Of a DNA stretch of 64,000 bases, positions 61,520-64,000 are shown one piece after another (within the stretch, counting starts at the first letter, position 1; each line of letters starts with the position of its first letter). The translations under genes were made by a program, and so were the position numbers. The DNA comes from Chania multitudinisentens RB-25 (GTDB lineage: Bacteria > Pseudomonadota > Gammaproteobacteria > Enterobacterales > Enterobacteriaceae), in assembly GCF_000520015.2 (NCBI RefSeq), contig NZ_CP007044.2, positions 5,146,001 through 5,210,000 of the forward strand. Direction: 5' to 3'. Under the pieces are notes generated by a model that made no database searches, was not told where the DNA came from, and saw only the letters and a list, made by a program, of their open reading frames with translations.

Positions 61520-61544
61520 GGTCCGAATCAACGTATCGATTCCC

Positions 61545-61585
61545 AAACCCCGCCGGCGCAAAACCGGGCGGGGTTTCTTGTTTTA
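61545..61585 (+). terminator. ilvBN attenuator
   Basis: AAACCCCGCC (61545-61554) pairs with GGCGGGGTTT (61567-61576), followed by CTTGTTTT. It lies 25 bases after ivbL and 47 before ilvB. Confidence 0.9.
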
Positions 61586-61631
61586 GTCCCCTGCCCAGAA
61601 ATGCGACCCGGCCTTGATAAAGGATAGCAAC

Positions 61632-63326
61632 ATGGCAATTTCGGGTACGCCACACCAAGGACAACGCTTTACCGGCGCACAGCTGATCGTACATCTGCTG
61701 GAGCGCCAGGGTATTACCACCATTGCAGGAATACCCGGCGGTGCCGCGCTGCCGCTGTACGATGCATTAAGCCAAAGCACTATTATCAAGCACGTGCTGG
61801 CCCGCCATGAACAAGGTGCCGGTTTTATGGCTCAGGGTATGGCGCGCACCAACGGCAAAGCAGCGGTTTGTATCTCATCCAGCGGCCCTGGAGCCACCAA
61901 TCTGGTCACCGCCATCGCAGATGCCAAACTCGATTCTATTCCACTGGTATGCATTACCGGCCAAGTGCCTTCTTCGATGATCGGCACCGACGCCTTTCAG
62001 GAAGTCGATACCTACGGTATTTCAATCCCCATTACCAAATACAATCACCTGGTGCGTGATATCCGCGAACTACCGCAGGTGATCTGCGATGCCTTCCGCA
62101 TTGCCGAATCCGGCCGCCCTGGCCCGGTATGGATCGACATCCCGAAAGACGTGCAAACCGCAGTGATTGATCTGGCTGAATTGCCACCGATCGCCGTACC
62201 AGATGCCCCGCCCGCCTTCGACAGCGCGCAGGTTACCCAGGCAGCCGCCATGATTAATCAGGCCAAACGCCCGGTGCTGTATCTGGGTGGTGGTATTATC
62301 TGCGCTGAAGCCCATAAAGCGGCCTTGCAGATGGCCGAACGCGCCAACCTGCCCACCACCATGACCTTGATGGCGCTGGGTGCCATGCCGGTAGAACATC
62401 CGTTATCACTGGGAATGTTGGGTATGCACGCAGCACGCAGCACCAACTTCATCTTGCAGGAAGCCGACTTACTGATCGTGTTAGGTGCCCGTTTCGACGA
62501 CCGCGCCATCGGTAAAACCGAGCAGTTCTGCCCGAACGCCGACATCATCCACGTGGATATCGATCGCGCCGAACTGGGTAAGGTTAAACAAGCCAATATC
62601 GCTATTCATGGTGATGTTGGTCAGGTGTTGCAGCAACTGCTGCCGCAGATCGAAGCACAACCACGCAGCACCTGGCTGAAAATCGTCAATGACCTGAAAT
62701 GCGAATTCCCGTTCAACATGCCCAACGTTGACGATCCGCTGAGCCATTACGGCTTGGTAAAAGCGGCCGCACGCTGCGTGGATGAAAACGCCATTATCAC
62801 CACCGATGTCGGCCAGCACCAGATGTGGGTCGCGCAGGCTTACCCACTGAGCCGCGCGCGCCAATGGCTGACTTCCGGCGGTTTAGGCACCATGGGGTTT
62901 GGCCTGCCAGCGGCGATCGGTGCAGCATTGGCTGAACCGCAGCGCAAAATATTGTGCTTTTCCGGTGATGGCAGCCTGATGATGAATATTCAGGAAATGG
63001 CGACGGCGGTTGAACACAACCTGGATGTCAAAATCATTCTGATGAACAACCAGGCGCTGGGGCTGGTACATCAGCAACAAACTCTGTTCTATCAGCAACA
63101 TATTTATGCTGCCACCTATCCGAAGCACACCGACTTCCTGAAAATAGCCGCCGGTTTCGGCTTGGATACCTGCGATTTGAACGCTGAGGAGGATCCACAG
63201 GCCGCGCTGATGGCCGCGATCCAGCGCCCAGGCCCATGTCTGATCCATGCGCTGATCGATATGAATGAAAAAGTCTACCCGATGGTGCCGCCGGGTGCCG
63301 CCAACATCGAAATGATTGGAGAATAA
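61632..63326 (+). CDS. ilvB: Acetolactate synthase I large (catalytic) subunit
   Basis: IlvB is the catalytic subunit of the valine-sensitive acetohydroxyacid synthase I. The product has 564 residues (E. coli 562). It aligns with IlvB rather than IlvI: IAGIPGGAALPLYDALSQS near 38, LARHEQGAGFMAQGMARTNGK near 62, LVTAIADAKLDSIPLVCITGQ near 95, and the ThDP motif CFSGDGSLMMNIQEMATAVEHNL near 447. The ATG at 61632 follows AAGGA; a TTG six codons upstream lies over the Shine-Dalgarno and is rejected. A second enzyme of the same reaction, IlvIH, is 18 kb away in this window. Confidence 0.97.
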   Translation: MAISGTPHQGQRFTGAQLIVHLLERQGITTIAGIPGGAALPLYDALSQSTIIKHVLARHEQGAGFMAQGMARTNGKAAVCISSSGPGATNLVTAIADAKLDSIPLVCITGQVPSSMIGTDAFQEVDTYGISIPITKYNHLVRDIRELPQVICDAFRIAESGRPGPVWIDIPKDVQTAVIDLAELPPIAVPDAPPAFDSAQVTQAAAMINQAKRPVLYLGGGIICAEAHKAALQMAERANLPTTMTLMALGAMPVEHPLSLGMLGMHAARSTNFILQEADLLIVLGARFDDRAIGKTEQFCPNADIIHVDIDRAELGKVKQANIAIHGDVGQVLQQLLPQIEAQPRSTWLKIVNDLKCEFPFNMPNVDDPLSHYGLVKAAARCVDENAIITTDVGQHQMWVAQAYPLSRARQWLTSGGLGTMGFGLPAAIGAALAEPQRKILCFSGDGSLMMNIQEMATAVEHNLDVKIILMNNQALGLVHQQQTLFYQQHIYAATYPKHTDFLKIAAGFGLDTCDLNAEEDPQAALMAAIQRPGPCLIHALIDMNEKVYPMVPPGAANIEMIGE

Positions 63327-63329
63327 GCC

Positions 63330-63623
63330 ATGCAGTCACTACAAAAGAACCCGCAGGTGATCCTGGAACTGGCCGTGCGTAACCATCCCGGTGTTATGAC
63401 GCACGTCTGTGGTCTGTTTGCCCGCCGCGCCTTCAACGTAGAAGGTATCCTGTGTATGCCACTGAAGGATGGTACACAAAGCCGCATCTGGCTGCTGGTG
63501 GCGGACGATCAGCGCCTGGTGCAGATGATCAGTCAGGTAGAAAAGCTGGAAGATGTGCTACAGGTGAAACGCCACCATGAAGATATGCGGGTGTTTGAAC
63601 AACTAGAGGCTTTCTTCCAGTAA
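63330..63623 (+). CDS. ilvN: Acetolactate synthase I small (regulatory) subunit
   Basis: IlvN is the single-ACT-domain regulatory subunit that makes IlvB sensitive to valine. The product has 97 residues (E. coli 96). ACT domain: VILELAVRNHPGVMTHVCGLFARRAFNVEGI near 10-41, then IWLLVADDQRLVQMISQVEKLEDVLQVKRH. Three bases after ilvB. Confidence 0.97.
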   Translation: MQSLQKNPQVILELAVRNHPGVMTHVCGLFARRAFNVEGILCMPLKDGTQSRIWLLVADDQRLVQMISQVEKLEDVLQVKRHHEDMRVFEQLEAFFQ

Positions 63624-63640
63624 CAACCACCTTTCTTTCC

Positions 63641-63680
63641 AAGCGGCAGCCAACCACGCTGCCAGCTTGAAAAATGACGG
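63641..63680. repeat. Hairpin and end of a dispersed intergenic repeat
   Basis: Arms AAGCGGCAGC (63641-63650) and GCTGCCAGCTT (63658-63668), followed by GAAAAATGACGGGTTTA. The end TTGAAAAATGACGGGT is shared with the repeat near 13347; the reverse complement (GTCATTTTTCAAGCTGGCAG) resembles the copy near 27579. It lies between the convergent ilvN and yabI and may also serve as a terminator. Confidence 0.55.
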
Positions 63681-63687
63681 GTTTATG

Positions 63688-64000
63688 TCACCTCGCCAAC
63701 ACTTGCCACAGCAGATGCCGGTAAACCGGCATCAAAGGTTGTTGCGACAAATAATAGAAACCGGCCAGCCCGACTCCCCAGCTCAACACACACGCGACAC
63801 GCAGGCGCAACGGCGAAAGCCAGCGGGCCAGCTTATCAACACCGCGTTTCCCCTCCCGCCACCAGCGCCAACTCAACCAGGCGGCCAACCACATCACCAG
63901 CACCACGCCAAACAGCAGCCATTTGAATAAGGTACTGTTGGCGCTGTAAGGGATATCAATCGCCACACCGGCCAGAATACCGGGGAAGAAATAAACCGGT
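63688..64000 (-). CDS. yabI: DedA-family membrane protein YabI, N-terminal part outside window
   Basis: The C-terminal 104 residues of a DedA-family protein; the frame stays open through the right edge. PVYFFPGILAGVAIDIPYSA matches E. coli YabI PFYFLPGILAGAAIDIP, and the end (LSQQPLMPVYRHLL) matches its HPLMPVYIDIL. The middle (KWLLFGVVLVMWLAAWLSWRWW) is a membrane segment. DedA proteins act as undecaprenyl-phosphate or lipid flippases; YabI itself is little studied. In E. coli yabI directly follows thiQ in convergent orientation; here ilvBN lies between. Confidence 0.93.
   Translation of the reverse strand, partial: PVYFFPGILAGVAIDIPYSANSTLFKWLLFGVVLVMWLAAWLSWRWWREGKRGVDKLARWLSPLRLRVACVLSWGVGLAGFYYLSQQPLMPVYRHLLWQVLAR

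Noticed and set aside
1..64000. CRISPR arrays, tRNA or rRNA genes, integrases, transposases
   Set aside because: No regularly spaced direct repeats, no cloverleaf-like sequences and no recombinase or transposase proteins were seen.

Overview
The window looks like a chromosomal segment of an enterobacterium of the Serratia/Yersinia type (Yersiniaceae). The gene order from degP to yabI follows the E. coli 2-4 min region almost gene for gene, and nearly every protein has the length and motifs of its enterobacterial orthologue. Several local features differ from E. coli: a DUF721/DciA-like gene between lpxC and secM, an acyl-CoA synthetase between leuO and ilvI, alaE beside cra, and ilvBN beside thiQ. 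I cannot name the species. I see no rRNA, tRNA, prophage, IS element or CRISPR array.

Layout. 1-4.9 kb: degP (cut by the left edge), dgt, mtnN-btuF-yadS. 5-12.2 kb: erpA, hemL, ampE (its usual partner ampD is absent), nadC, and the type IV pilin cluster ppdD-hofB-hofC. 12.2-16.7 kb: guaC, coaE-zapD-yacG, an AT-rich 1.1 kb gap with a frameshifted small gene, then mutT. 16.8-21.7 kb: secM-secA with an intact arrest-type leader, the DciA-like gene, and lpxC. 21.7-38.7 kb: the complete division and cell wall (dcw) cluster, transcribed leftward from mraZ to ftsZ. 38.7-47.1 kb: alaE, cra, ilvIH, an acyl-CoA synthetase and leuO. 47.7-52.7 kb: the leucine operon with its leader peptide and attenuator. 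52.7-57.7 kb: a DASS-family anion transporter, setA, the sRNA SgrS with its small protein SgrT, and sgrR. 57.7-61.3 kb: a TPP riboswitch and thiBPQ. 61.4-63.6 kb: ivbL-ilvBN. The right edge cuts yabI.

The genes group into a few jobs: peptidoglycan precursor synthesis and septation (mraZ to ftsZ, with lpxC and ampE nearby); protein export (SecA controlled by SecM); branched-chain amino acid synthesis and its control (ilvIH, ilvBN with a Val/Leu leader, leuABCD with a Leu leader, leuO, and the alanine exporter alaE); and phosphosugar stress control (SgrR, SgrS, SgrT, SetA). Regulatory RNA is unusually well represented: two amino-acid attenuators, a translational arrest peptide, a TPP riboswitch and SgrS.

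I found no large undescribed system. The points most worth a second look are the frameshifted SUKH/SMI1-like immunity-type remnant between yacG and mutT; a 124-bp imperfect palindrome placed in the P3 loop of the TPP riboswitch; the loss of ampD from its locus; a SecM arrest peptide with His where E. coli has the important Phe; the DciA-like gene 26 bp from secM; and a longer than usual SgrT. Coordinates of short sites were counted by hand and may be off by one or two bases.
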